Assembly: GCA_012861695.1 (NCBI GenBank)
Contig: JAAOOA010000263.1
Span: forward strand, 130,001 to 194,000
Reading direction: 5' to 3'
Source of the DNA: Trematomus loennbergii
Taxonomy: Eukaryota; Chordata; Actinopteri; Perciformes; Nototheniidae
DNA length: 64,000 nucleotides
The notes under the pieces are model-generated. The model saw only the letters and a list, made by a program, of their open reading frames with translations. It ran no database searches and was not told the origin of the DNA. The translations under genes and the position numbers were made by a program. Shown piece by piece: positions 37,401 to 49,900 of the stretch. Each line of letters begins with the position of its first letter. Position 1 is the stretch's first letter.

Positions 37401-40400
37401 AACACCTTAATCGGAACATACTTGTCACTACCAACTACTGATACAACGGCTTCCGTTATGAACGGCTCAAAAACAGAACCCACATCCAAGTCGGCACAAA
37501 CCAGCTTCTTATCAGGCACCATGCCCGATCCTACACCCTGCGGCTTTTTAACCAAAACGGCAGAACAACACATGGCTGGAGCATGTGTTGAAAAACGAGG
37601 CTTCCCCTCAGGTTCCAGCAACGGACACTGCTCCTTCCAATGACCCTCTTCTCGGCAATAATGACATTGGCCCACTCTGGCGCCCTCGGATCGCCCCGGA
37701 CCTGCAAATCTACGGGAGGAGCCTGGTGAAAACACCACCGCGGGAATAGCCACCATCTTCTCCACGTCTCCAATCACCCCTAGAACACTTCTCAGTAAAA
37801 CTGCCCTTATGCGTCAACACAAAATCATCCGCTAATTCAGCAGCTCTAAGCGCGGTGGAAGGTTTCTGCTCATTTACATAAGTGGCCACACGCTGAGGGA
37901 TAACATCTTTAAATTGTTCCAATACAATGAGTTCACAAAGACCGTCAAAACTGGCAAGCTTTGGCCACACCAAGCTGCAAAGACCGACATCGACACCTCG
38001 TTTGGACGGCCAGTCCACGCCTTTACTTGAAAAGTTTACCAACTTCCAGTGTCACAGCTCTCTGTCAATCAGATGTATTTGTCTATTTAATATAACACAC
38101 ATTTGTCTATTTAATATAACACGCACCACAGCTGAAAATGAGAAGTCAAATCACGGATAAACTCCACATGTGTCTGCTTATCCCCCTTGACCCAACTTCG
38201 GAACTTTTGACGATACGCTTCAGGAACCAGTTCGTATGATTTTAACAGCGCTGATTTTACTCTAGCATAGTCCAAAGCATTTTCGCCACAAACAGCTGAA
38301 TAGGCCTCCTGTGCTCACCCAGTGAGTACACACTGAAGTAACAGCACTCTGTCCGAATCTGACCAGTTTCTTGCCTCTGCTATGCGTTCAATAGAGTAAA
38401 ATGTCAGGGTCACGCTCATTAAACTTTGGCACTAACCGCAAGTAAGAAATAATATCGCCACTACCTGATGCCGGCCTATCAGAACCATCCTCCACCGGAG
38501 AAAGCTTGCCCTCTCCAATCAGCCGTAATCTAGCATGTTCCACCTCACATTTCATCTTTTCCACCTCCAGCACCTTCTCCACCTCTAAACGCTTCTCTAC
38601 CTCCTGCTGCTGACCCCTCAACTCCAACCTCTCCTGCTCCAACCTCAACTTCTCCTGATTAAACTGCATGGCCAAAAGCTCCTTTTGCTGCTCGAACGTC
38701 AAACCAGCTGTCTGAACCACTACCGCCACGACCCCTGCCGCACCAGACTCACTCTTCTGCAACACCCCCTGCTCAAACAAAGATGACACGATGACAGCTG
38801 TAATCTCATGTTTCCGCTTGCTCCCTACAACAGTAATTTAATAATGCTCTGCAATTTCGACCAACTGCGCCTTCTGGCAATCATCTAAGAAAGACACTGA
38901 GGGCGCATCCACAAACGCTGACAAAGAAGCAGTGTTGTAGTCAAGTCACCAATTCACGAGTCCAAGTCACTCTCGAGTCACCACTCTTCAAGTCCGAGTC
39001 CGAGTCACCAAGGGAGAGTCGTAGTCGAGTCCGAGTCCAAGTCCGAGTCCAAGTCCGAGTCCAAGTCCGAGTCACCCAAGGAGTGTCCGAGTCGAGTCCG
39101 AGTCCGAGTCATCATTACCTGTGTTTCGAGTCCGAGTCCAAGTCCGAGTCACCCAACGAGTGTCCGAGTCGAGTCTGAGTCATCATTACCTGTGTTCGAG
39201 TCCGAGTCCAAGTCCGAGTCACCTAAAAAGAGTCCAAGTCAAGGCCGAGTCACAAGTCTTCATGTATTAATCTTCGTGGATATATGTGTTGTAATGTAGC
39301 TGCTCCTCTACATTGCTTTCATCCTGTCATGTTATACTAATCTGTCTATTGAACTGCTGTGAAGCGAGTTTGGCTAAAATTCTTGTAATAGTACCATACA
39401 AATATAAAGCTTATTACTAATATTATTATTATTATTATTGTAAATGACCTATAATATGTCTAACTATATTTAAAATGAGTTATCTTTTAGAGAAGTGATT
39501 ATATTTGTATGCCAATATTTTCCTATGGTAAAGTTTTCGTTTTGCACTTTTATTTTGATAGTAATAAGATCGGGACTCTTATTTTGAAGGATCTTTTACC
39601 GTGAAATCGGTTTACTGATGAAGATTAAGCCCCAGAAAGCACATGGCTACTTAGCATGCAAAATGACATTCTGCATGTTAAGTAGCCATGTGTTTTCTTG
39701 TTATCGGCTGAATCTTTATTTATTGATTAGATCACGTTACTCTGATGATAGTGTTCAAGACAGCCTATATGTCTGAACTCGATTCTTAGAGTAATGTGTT
39801 ACGGAGCCTTCTCTTCAATATTTTTCCACATAACGAGCATTTTGGCTGCTCTTTTCCAATGTGGAAGCAGAATGTGTGAAAGCATACAGCACGATGCGGG
39901 GTGTGTCTCTAGACATCTTTAGACTGGAATAGCGGGGCCCAGTACGTGAACTTGCCTCGCAGGTGCATACGCCAGGATAGAGGACATCAGACTCCAGAGA
40001 AAACTTGCTCGAGTCCGAGTCCAAGTCGGAGCGTCAATGTACAAGTCGAGTCCGAGTCATCGTGGGGAGAAAATTCACGAGTCAGAGTCCAAGTCATCGT
40101 ACGCCATAATTCACGAGTCCGAGTCCGAGTCCAAGTCATCGTGCACGAGAATTCACGAGTCCAAGTCCGAGTCGCGTCAATCAGTGCGCGAGTCCGAGTC
40201 GAGTCACGAGTCCCGAAAATCGACACTGGAGTCCGACTCGAGTCCGAGTCCAGGACTCGAGTACTCCATCTCTGCAAATAAGCATAATATATTACCTATA
40301 CCCAATCAGAAAGCAAAGTATTAAACTGCCAACACGCATGGGCAAAAGACAAAACCCAACAGAGAATTTTCCCCCTCACTGCCTAACCAAAATCTTACTA

Positions 40401-43400
40401 ATCTTCATGTGGCTTGCGGCGGGTAATTACGCACTGGAACCCGGCGGAGTTATGGAGCGACCTGCACGCAGGCAACACCACAAAATCACGCGGATGTGCC
40501 CCCGAGACAGCTGTCCGAAAACAGCTGCCACTAACCACGTCGCCACAACACTATGAAAAAAACAAACAGACGCAACCCAAGGGGAAACGCCACTTAAGCC
40601 TAGCGGGGAAATCTCTTTACAAAAGCGTAACAACCAGCAACATCTTACCTTCTGATTGGCACACAAAACCTGACGACATGTGAAACACTAAAGCTTCCTG
40701 AAACCCAAAAAACATGATGTGTCCCCCAAATAGCAGCGCCAAGCCAGCACACAGCTGAACCACATCAACTACTCAGCTGCTCAATGACACCATGGGTGTT
40801 TCTCAATCGCGAGTACGCTTGCTTGGTAGCACAAGTCTTCCGAGCGTCTTGCTTCAGAAGCGAGGCAAGAATACTTCCTGGCATTCGGAAAACAAAGAGT
40901 GGAACAGGCTAGCAAGTGTGCAGGTGTCCGTCATATGAGAAGCCCGCCTTACATTTTCCGCCACAGATTTGGGGAAATTGGTCCGTGCGCAAAGCATTGT
41001 GGGGATTTTAAGACAGCGGAGTCTACACATGTGCAGCCTCGAAATTTCTCCAAACGAAGTACGCCGGGCTCCGACATTGGAACAGTACTTCGGCGGCACT
41101 CGATGACGTAGTATGGCAAGGCAAGGCAAGGCAAGTTTATTTATATAGCACCTTTCAACACAAGGCAATTCAAAGTGCTTTACAAAAATGGAAGACATTA
41201 AGAAAATGGCATTTAAAATCAGTCATTAAAAATAAAAGATAATAAATAAACATTAAAGAAAAAATACATGGATAAAAGTTACAGTGCAGTTTAAGATATG
41301 AAGTTCAATTAAAAGCAGCGGCAAAAGAAAAGTCTTCAGCCTGGATTTAAAAGTAGTAAGAGTTGCAGCGGACCTGCAGGTTTCTGGAGTTTGTTCCAGA
41401 TATTTGGAGCATAATAACTGAATGCTGCTTCTCCATGTTTAGTTCTGACTCTGGGGACAGAAAGCTGACCAGTCCCTGAAGACCTGAGAGTTCTGGATGG
41501 TTCATAATTTAGCAGTAGGTCAGACATGTATTTTGGGCCTAACCATTCAAAGCTTTATAAACCAGCAACAATATTTTTGAAATCTATTCTTTAACACACA
41601 GAAGCCAGTGTAAGGACTTCAGAACAGGAGTGATGTGATCCACTTTCTTAGTGTTAGTGAGGACTCGAGCAGCGGCGTTCTGAATTAGCTGCAGCTTTCT
41701 AATAGATTTTTTAGTGAGACCTGTAAAGACACCATTACAGTAGTCGAGTCTACTGAAGATAAAAGCATGGACAAGTTTTTCCAAATCCTGCTGTGACATT
41801 AGTCTTTTAATCCTAGATATGTTCTTTAGGTGATAGTAGGCTGATTTAGTAACTGTTTTAATGTGACTGTTGAAACTCAGGTCAGAGTCCATGACTACAC
41901 CTAGATTTCTGGCTTTATCTGTTGTTTTGAACATTGCAGACTGAAGCTCAGCGCTAACTTTTATACGTTCTGCCTTGGCTCCAAAAACCATTACCTCAGT
42001 TTTATCTTTGTTTAATTGGAGAAAGTTCTGACACATCCAGTCATTGATTTGTTCAATGCACTTACTCAGTGTTTGAATTGGAGCATAATCTCCTGGTGAA
42101 ATTGTTACGTAAATTTGTGTGTCATCCGCATAGCTATGGTAACTTATTTTGTTGTTTTTCATTATCTGAGCCAGTGGTAGCATGTAGATGTTAAAGAGAA
42201 GAGGCCCCAAGATGGAGCCTTGAGGTACCCCACATGTCATATTTGTCAACTCAGATGTGTATTTACCTATAGAAACAAAGTTTTTTCTGTCCTTTAAGTA
42301 GGACTCAAACCAATTTAGAACTGTTGCCGAAAGTCCCACCCAGTTTTCTAGTCGGTCTAGTAATATGTTGTGGTCAACAGTGTCAAACGCAGCACTGAGA
42401 TCTAATAATACTAACACTGAAGTTCTGCCACTGTCTGTGTTTAAGTGGATGTCATTGAAGACCTTTACAAGAGCAGTCTCAGTGCTGTGGTTTGGACGAA
42501 ATCCTGACTGGAACAACATCCAAACAGTTATTTAAATGCAAGAAGTTACTCAACTGTTGAAATACAACTTTTTCAATGATTTTACCTAGAAATGGCAGGT
42601 TTGATATTGGCCTGTAATTGTTCATTACTGAAGCATCTAGATTATTCTTTTTTAAGAGCGGTTTAATGACTGCAGTTTTCAGGGCCTCTGGAAAAATACC
42701 TGAGTGAAGAGATGTGTTTACTATATGAAGTAGATCTGAGGCCATGCAAGAAAAACATCTTTGAAAAATCCTGTTGGAATAATATCAAGGCAGCAGGAGG
42801 AGGATTTCAGAAGTTGAATAATGTCCTCTAAGTTTTTACCATTAATCTGATGGAATTGTGTCATGGTGTTTGAATTGATATTAGGTGGACATAGGGACAA
42901 CACATTTGCTGTACCTGATGCAGAGGCACTGACTGCTTGTCTAATTTTCTGAATTTTGTCAGTGAAGAAGGAGGCAAAATCATTGCACGCCTGGTGGATA
43001 GAAATTCAGAGGCTACTGACACTGGGGGGTTAGTTAGTCTGTCGACGGTAGCAAACAAGGCACGTGCGTTGTTTTTGTTTTTGGTAATGATGTCAGAGAA
43101 GAAAGACTGTCGTGCGTTTTTCAATTCCAAATTATAAAGGCCAAGTCTCTCTTTATAGATTTCAAAGTGAACCTGGAGATTTGTTTTTCGCCACCTACGT
43201 TCAGCTTTTCGACACTCTCTTTTTTCTGTTCTCACGGTCATGGCCTTTCTCCATGGAGATATTTTCTTGCCAATCACTTCCTTTACCTTAGTTGGAGCAA
43301 TGGTATCTATAACATTTTTAATTTTTGAATTAAAATGATCTACTAGCTCATTTACTGAGATGTTAGCAGGGGCAAGTGTGGATGAAAAATTATGAGTAAA

Positions 43401-46400
43401 CATTTCCCTAGTATTTTCAGTTAAATATCGCTTTGTGGTTACCTCTTTCTGAACATTTTTGTGAACAGAAATAGAGCTCTCAAAGAAAACACAGGAATGA
43501 TCAGAGAGTGCAACATCAGTCACCACAACCTTTGAGATATTCAGACCCTTTGAGATAATTAAGTCCAGAGTGTGCCCCTTATTGTGCGTGGGCTCCGCCA
43601 CATGCTGAGTCAGTCCATAGTTATCAAGAACACAAAACAGTTCTTTAGCCCCTCTGTCCTGGGGGTTGTCAACATGGATGTTAAAAAAGCTTGCACAGTA
43701 TTTGGGTGGTCTATAGATATTTAGGAACAGAGCTCGAGAGGAGCATTTCAGCTGAAGGGCCACATATTCAAAAGAAGCAAAGTCCCCATAAGATGTCTTC
43801 CTGCATTGAATGGAATCATTGAACAAAATAGCAACTCCACCCCCTTTCTTATGCATTCTTTCCTGACTCATAAAACTAAAGTTGGGAGGGGTTGATTCGA
43901 TAAGAACAGCTGCACTGTTATTTTGTTCAATCCAAGTTTCCGTTAAAAACATAAAATCGAGATTGTGCTCAGTGATAAAATCATTGATTAAAAATGTTTT
44001 TCCTGCCAAAGACCTGACATTTAATAAAGCTAGTTTAAGTTTGTTAAATACACTATCAGTAAAAAATTTGTGACAAGCTGTGGCTGACATGGAATCACTG
44101 CTAAATTTGATAACCTCACACAAACGTTTGAGCACTTCCTGTTTCTAAGCTGATTTACCGCTCTTAATCTATTACCTATCAACACAGATATCGGCAAAGC
44201 TACTGGCAGGCAGGGCCCCGGCATGTGCTGGAAAGAGTTGAGAGTGCCATATGCCCTTGAGCCTGGACCCAGCACATATCAGTAAGTTTGTTGCGTTTTG
44301 TACACACACATCCTTATCAGGCTTCGGAGACTGCAGATGCTTTCTTGAAGGGAGGGAGGTGGTTGACGTAGGCACGGTGATGAAGACGGGGGAGATGGTG
44401 CGCGTCTCTGCTTCGTGATTTTGGTGGGCGTTGTGGAAGGGCGGGGGTAAAGGACATGCTGCCAGGGGGGGGAGGTGGTTGACGTAGGCTTGTCTTCGGT
44501 GATTTTGGTGGGCGTCGTTGAGGGGCGGGGGTAAAGGACATGCTGCCAACCCTGCTATCGCCTTCATGCGGTCATCGAACTCCAGGGGGGAGGGCGAGGG
44601 TGAAAGGGTGAGCGGAGAGTAGAGAGAGCTGGGGGATGAATGAAGAGTATCCTCAAAGGCGTTGACAGGGGGGGTGACGGGCAGTGGAGACTCCTCCATT
44701 TGTGTCATAGGTCTCCCATAATCAGAACATTCCTCAGGCGGGTGCAGTGATACTTCTTCAGGGTTTTCTGCGCATGTGTTGTGTCTTTCTCCTGTTTTGA
44801 TTCCTCTTGCCGCTTGTCCTTGGCAGAGGGAACAGATTGATGACGCAGGCAGTTGAATATGTTAGAGATAAACAATTTCACTCCTGACTTGTTCAGGCAA
44901 ACTCCATCTGCCTTAAAAAGATGTCTGCGATCCCAGAAAAAGTTAAAATTGTCAATAAAATGGACAGAATGGTCAGTACAGGCAGCTGAAAGCCACGTGT
45001 TCAATGCAAACAGTCTGCTGAATCTCTCCACTCCTCTTCTGACTGGCGGTAGAGGGCCACTGATGAACACCTCCGCATTTAGAGAGCTGACAGTTTCCAA
45101 CAGACATTTAAAGTCTTCTTTCAGCGCTTCTGACTGTTGTTTCACAACATCATTTGTTCCAATATGTAGTACCACATTCTTCACAGTCGGATGTTCAGCC
45201 CCAATATGCAGGATCTTCTCAGCCAAGTCGGAGACCATATCCTTGGGAAAACAGAGTACTTTGGTGTTGTTCTTACTACACAGACCTTTTACATCTCTTA
45301 CAGCAGAGTCACCCACAATCAGAGTTTCAGGCCCAGTCGTTAGCTTTCCCTCTTTTTACTTTTGGAGTAGCTATTGGTCCTTACCCTGCTGTGTGAAGAG
45401 GACAGGTTATCCAGGTCATCAGAAAGAGATCTCCGGTTCTCGGTCAGCGGAGCGTATCTGTTCTGGATTGGCACACTTGGTGGTTTAGGAGGATTGTTTG
45501 TAGTTCTCCCTTTAGCAGCTGTCCACGGCTGTTTCCTAGTATGAATAGGGGTTGAAGAGGCACTCTTCCTGGGTGATAACAATGCAGGCCAGCCGGTCGC
45601 ATCACAGATTTCAGAGCGCTGGGCTCTGCCTGTTATTCGTCCTCCCAAATCCCATGGAAATGATTTACTCTTAGGCTTTGCACCCAGAGAGTTCCAGGGA
45701 GGACTACCACTTGTAGATTTATTACCCAGTACACAGCCTCCTGTTCCTTGGAAACCTTGTAGCTGCTAACTAGCTGTGAGTTAGCATACCCTTTTCCATT
45801 ATTTTGCAACACTGGTAAAGTGGTGTTATTCCCACAACATAGTCCATTCACTTCCACGTTAACTTCCAACCGTTGCATTTTCATTTCCAACACAGCCATC
45901 TTCTGTAGAAGTTTGTGGAAGTCATCTGTAGAGAACGGAGGCATTTTGCTACCAACTAGCTTAAGCTAAATAGCATGCAGTAGCCTACCAGGCTTTAGCT
46001 GTTGCTAGGCCACGCTACTGTAAGACTGAGGTCGTCGTATGCTTGAAATAGTGGCTCTGGAGCAGCTTTACTCGCGATTGAGAAACACCCCATGTGCTCT
46101 GAGCACTACACAAACTTTCTAGAAATAACCTGTAGGACGAGCCCCCATTTGTTGCGACCTGGCTCAAAAGGCCACAACCAAGTGGAGACACAACATGTCA
46201 ACGGGTAGAAAATATGTTTATTTGCACAAACCATTCAAATCAAGTAATGTGTATACTCCTCAGAGCCGAGTGCCTGCAGGAGAAAACAGAGAGAAGCAGA
46301 GAGGCTTTAAATAGCTGCAGGACACCAGACCCAGGTGCCCTGAGTTACTGCAATCAATGCAATCACTGAGCCAATGCAGCACAGAACAGCCACACCCTCT

Positions 46401-46915
46401 CTACTGATGAACCCACAGGGGCATCACAATTTCTCACAAAACCTTTCTAAATTATAGTAAATTATTAAAAAAGGGTTTAGTCAATATACGTTTTTCTGCC
46501 TAAAATAGTTAAAATTGAACGTAAACTATATCAAACACCACATCCATGGCAATTAACCCATTTTTGCCCGCTATTTAAATTGACTTTGGTTAGATAATAC
46601 AAATATTGATATTATATATATAGATATATATAGCATATAATTGATGCAGTCTTTCTAAACACTTTTTTTTTAAATACTGCAAAATGAAGTATTTTAAATT
46701 TTCTGTACAGATAGTGCCTTGACTTAAATTTGAAACACGTGGCAACTTTATTAATACAGCAGTTGAAAAGATTTGTGGAAGGATAAATTCTTCATGGGCT
46801 TCAATGGCTCTCTAGTAAAGGGTGTTTTATGGTTGCTTGTATAATCCTCAGATAGTGGTTTGTTTAAATAACTAGTGACATTTGAATAAATATTGCAGAA
46901 AAGGGCTCCAAAAAA

Positions 46916-46991
<76 letters not shown>

Positions 46992-49900
46992 TAACCAGGC
47001 CGGCTTAGCCAGTGTGTATTTCTTGTAAGCCCACACAAGATTCAGAGTTTATAAAGTACAATTCTGGGCCATTGATTGTGTCATTTCTCCAAACACATAC
47101 AGTAAACATGCCTGTTATGAAGCCTTAAAATGGTGCAGGAAAAGGACTTTACATTGTGTTATACTTAAAGTCAGGACTATTCAGTTAAGAGAAGAGAAAA
47201 AAGGAAAGAAAACTGTTATAATGGGTGATGTAACATTAATGACATACATAATATGAGGTCCTTGGCACTCAGACTCTAGAGGGGTCATTTTGTGATCATG
47301 GGGCATCACCCTTGTATACAGCATCAGGACAATATCATATGGAGTCAGACACTGGAAGTGTGCTGGAGGCTGATGCGTTGACTGCAGGGACTGATGGAAG
47401 GATGAGGCTGATGAACTGAAGAATCTGCAAGGAACGAACTAGCGGCTGAGAAATAATCATATATTAAAAGACAGCAGCATCATAAGAGGCCAACCAGAGT
47501 GACAGAGTGTGTCACTTTGCTGAAGGATAGACCAGCTATCCAGGCCAGTCTCTAAAGACTTTCCAAGGTGAAGAGGAGGCCGAAGAAGAGGCCGATGAGC
47601 GCCTACATGCTGTGGCTCAACGCCAGCCAACCAAGGAGGAGTGGGACATAAAGGCAGTGGAGGCGAAGAAGCAGTACGAAATCGCAAGGCAAGAGTTCAA
47701 AGACAGCGGCGGAGGAGGAGCGTCCTCCAGTCCTAAGAAGGAAAGCAAAAAGCTGGAGTTAGAAGAAGGATGTTGGGATGTCGTGGACCCCTTTGGGGCC
47801 CCGTCTTAAGGGGGGGCTGTGATGCCCCTGTGGGTTCATCAGTAGAGAGGGTGTGGCTGTTCTGTCCTGTGCTGCATTGGCTCCAGTGATTGCATTGATT
47901 GCAGTAACTCAGGGCACCTGGGTCTGGTGTCCTGCAGCTATTTAAAGCCTCTCTGCTCCTCTCTGTTTTCTCCTGCAGGCACTCGCTCTGAGGAGTATAC
48001 ACATTACTTGATTTGAATGGTTTGTGCAATAAACATCTTTTCTACCCGTTGACATGTTGTGTCTCGACTTTGTTGTGGCCTTTTGAGCCAGGTTGCAACA
48101 GAAATCATTTCAAAAGTAAACTTTTTTTTCATTTTATATTCAAATTTGAAATGTTTGAACACAACATTATTAATTTATACATTTTTATCAATTTTTTTTA
48201 TTATGAATCCATTTATTTTATTGTATTTCCTTGAGGCTGGGGAAGATATATCAGCATGTAGTTCACATGCAAATGTTCTAATGCAAGTAAGTAAAGTATA
48301 ACATTGGAAAAGGAAATAAAATACGTTTCATAGGAGGATGTGGATTTATTTTCTCTCACCTTGTAATTACACAATCAAACAATCTATAATTTAGCTCTGG
48401 CCTTCACTCACAAAAAAACATTTTGTTGAATTGGACACATTTTTCGAAACTATTGACTGACATGCAATGACTGATGGAAATCTGCGAGGAATGAACTAGA
48501 GTAGAGAAATAATCATATTTTAAAGACAGCAGCATCATAATAGGCCACAGTGACAGTGTGTTCAGTGTGCTGAAGGATAGACCAGCTATCCAGGCCAGTC
48601 TCTAAAGACTTTCCAAGGTGTAAAAATGCTGCTGCCGGAGTACTGACTGGAAGTATTGCTGATATGTCTACCATATCCTCTTAAATACTCAGTCCAACAA
48701 TATCAGTCTCATGAAGAAGGTTTTTTAACGCTTATTTAAAATAGCAGAGAACATGCATTCATTTTCTCAGGAGGGGACATTGACAGAGGAGTACTGGAAA
48801 AGTACACAGTAAGTACTTCATAGTACTTGTGGGGTTTCACTAGTACTGAGTCCAACAGGATCAATCTCACAATACTAATGGCAACAAAAAAGAATTCCCT
48901 CATCAAACTTAGCAGAAGTGGCTTGATTTTGTTCTCAGCAGGGACTTTGACAGAGTATTTCTCAAAATACACAGTAAAAGTACTTCAATGTATTGTAAGT
49001 AGTAGCTAACTAATACAAAGTCAAACAGTATCAATTTCATTAAGAACTAATGGTAAAATTATATTTGTATCATTCATCAAAGATAGCAGAAAAACATGCA
49101 TTATGGAGGAACTTTGACAGAGGATTACTCACAAAGTACACAGTAAAAGTACATTTTATTTCTGGTAGAAGTCAAACTAGTACCATGTCCAACAGTGTCA
49201 GTTTCCTTAAGAAGTTGTGGTAAAAATATTTCACTCGTCAAATATAGCAGGAATAATGAAGAGCAGCTGATTTGAAAAAACAAACTTGAGAGGCGGCTGA
49301 GTTGACCGCAGTGCAGAATCGCTGTAGGCTATAGTTTACATCTCCTAACATGGTGTCCATTTTAGACATAGGCTTATTATATTTACAGCCCTTAATAACA
49401 TCCATTTTCTGGGCTCAATATGTGTCATGGCCGTTTTCGTTGTGATCGCTAAATTCCCCTTGTTTATAATAATCACCGTTCCTTCAGCAGGATACTGTAG
49501 TGATTCAAAGTGTTATTTTAGCAAACGAGTGCTTTTGTTTTGAAATCACTTCCGTGAGTTTCGCCCCGCCCCTCGCTCCAATGACCATTAGACCATTTAG
49601 TAAGTAAAAGCAAAACGCAAAAACGCCTCTCAGACGCTATTCCGTTTACGTGTTTAATAAGAAAAACAAATGGACGGTAGATACACGGATTGTTACGGAG
49701 CCCCCGAGGGGACATGAGAAGAAGAAAAAATTATATGAAACTTTTTTTAAAGTTTTGCGAGATCTCGCAAAACCCCTTTGCGAGATCTCGCAAAACTTTT
49801 CATTTAGCTCAATGTACTTCCTGGTCAGTTCGGCAACACAGAAACCACAATAATGGAGCGGTTCATCGATTTTACTTTGAGCTTGGCCTTAAATATAAAA

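Larger units (their letters stand above)
41116..46036 (-). mobile_element. Near full-length L2/CR1-group LINE
   Basis: About 4.9 kb with two ORFs on the minus strand and a 3' end AGTGCTTTGAATTGCC, TATATAAATAAACTTGCC and (TTGCC)n. GTATG at 41111-41115 and 46037-46041 is a likely target duplication. It is broken by several frameshifts. Confidence 0.88.
40794..46090. mobile_element. TIR DNA element interrupted by a LINE
   Basis: Left GGGTGTTTCTCAATCGCGAG and right, reversed, GGGTGTTTCTCAATCGCGAG form a 20-bp inverted pair. Flanks are CAT/CAT (3 bp) or CCATG/CCATG (5 bp), depending on how many Gs belong to the end. Related pieces are at 23517 and 56613. Without the LINE it is only about 375 bp, so it is a MITE. 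Confidence 0.8.
36361..46428 (-). mobile_element. Gypsy-type LTR retrotransposon with nested insertions
   Basis: Two direct LTRs (36361-36656 and 46150-46428), both TGTTGC...CATCACA on the plus strand, are flanked by perfect 5-bp target duplications ATTTC (36356-36360 and 46429-46433). On the minus strand the 5' LTR is followed by TGGGGGCTCGTCC (46147-46135), a match to the tRNA-Pro primer site. A polypurine tract AAGGGGGGGGC precedes the 3' LTR. Gag and protease are present but broken; reverse transcriptase, RNase H and integrase are absent, so it is non-autonomous. Inside are a hAT (38930-40274) and a TIR element (40794-46090) that itself contains a LINE (41116-46036). Confidence 0.9.
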
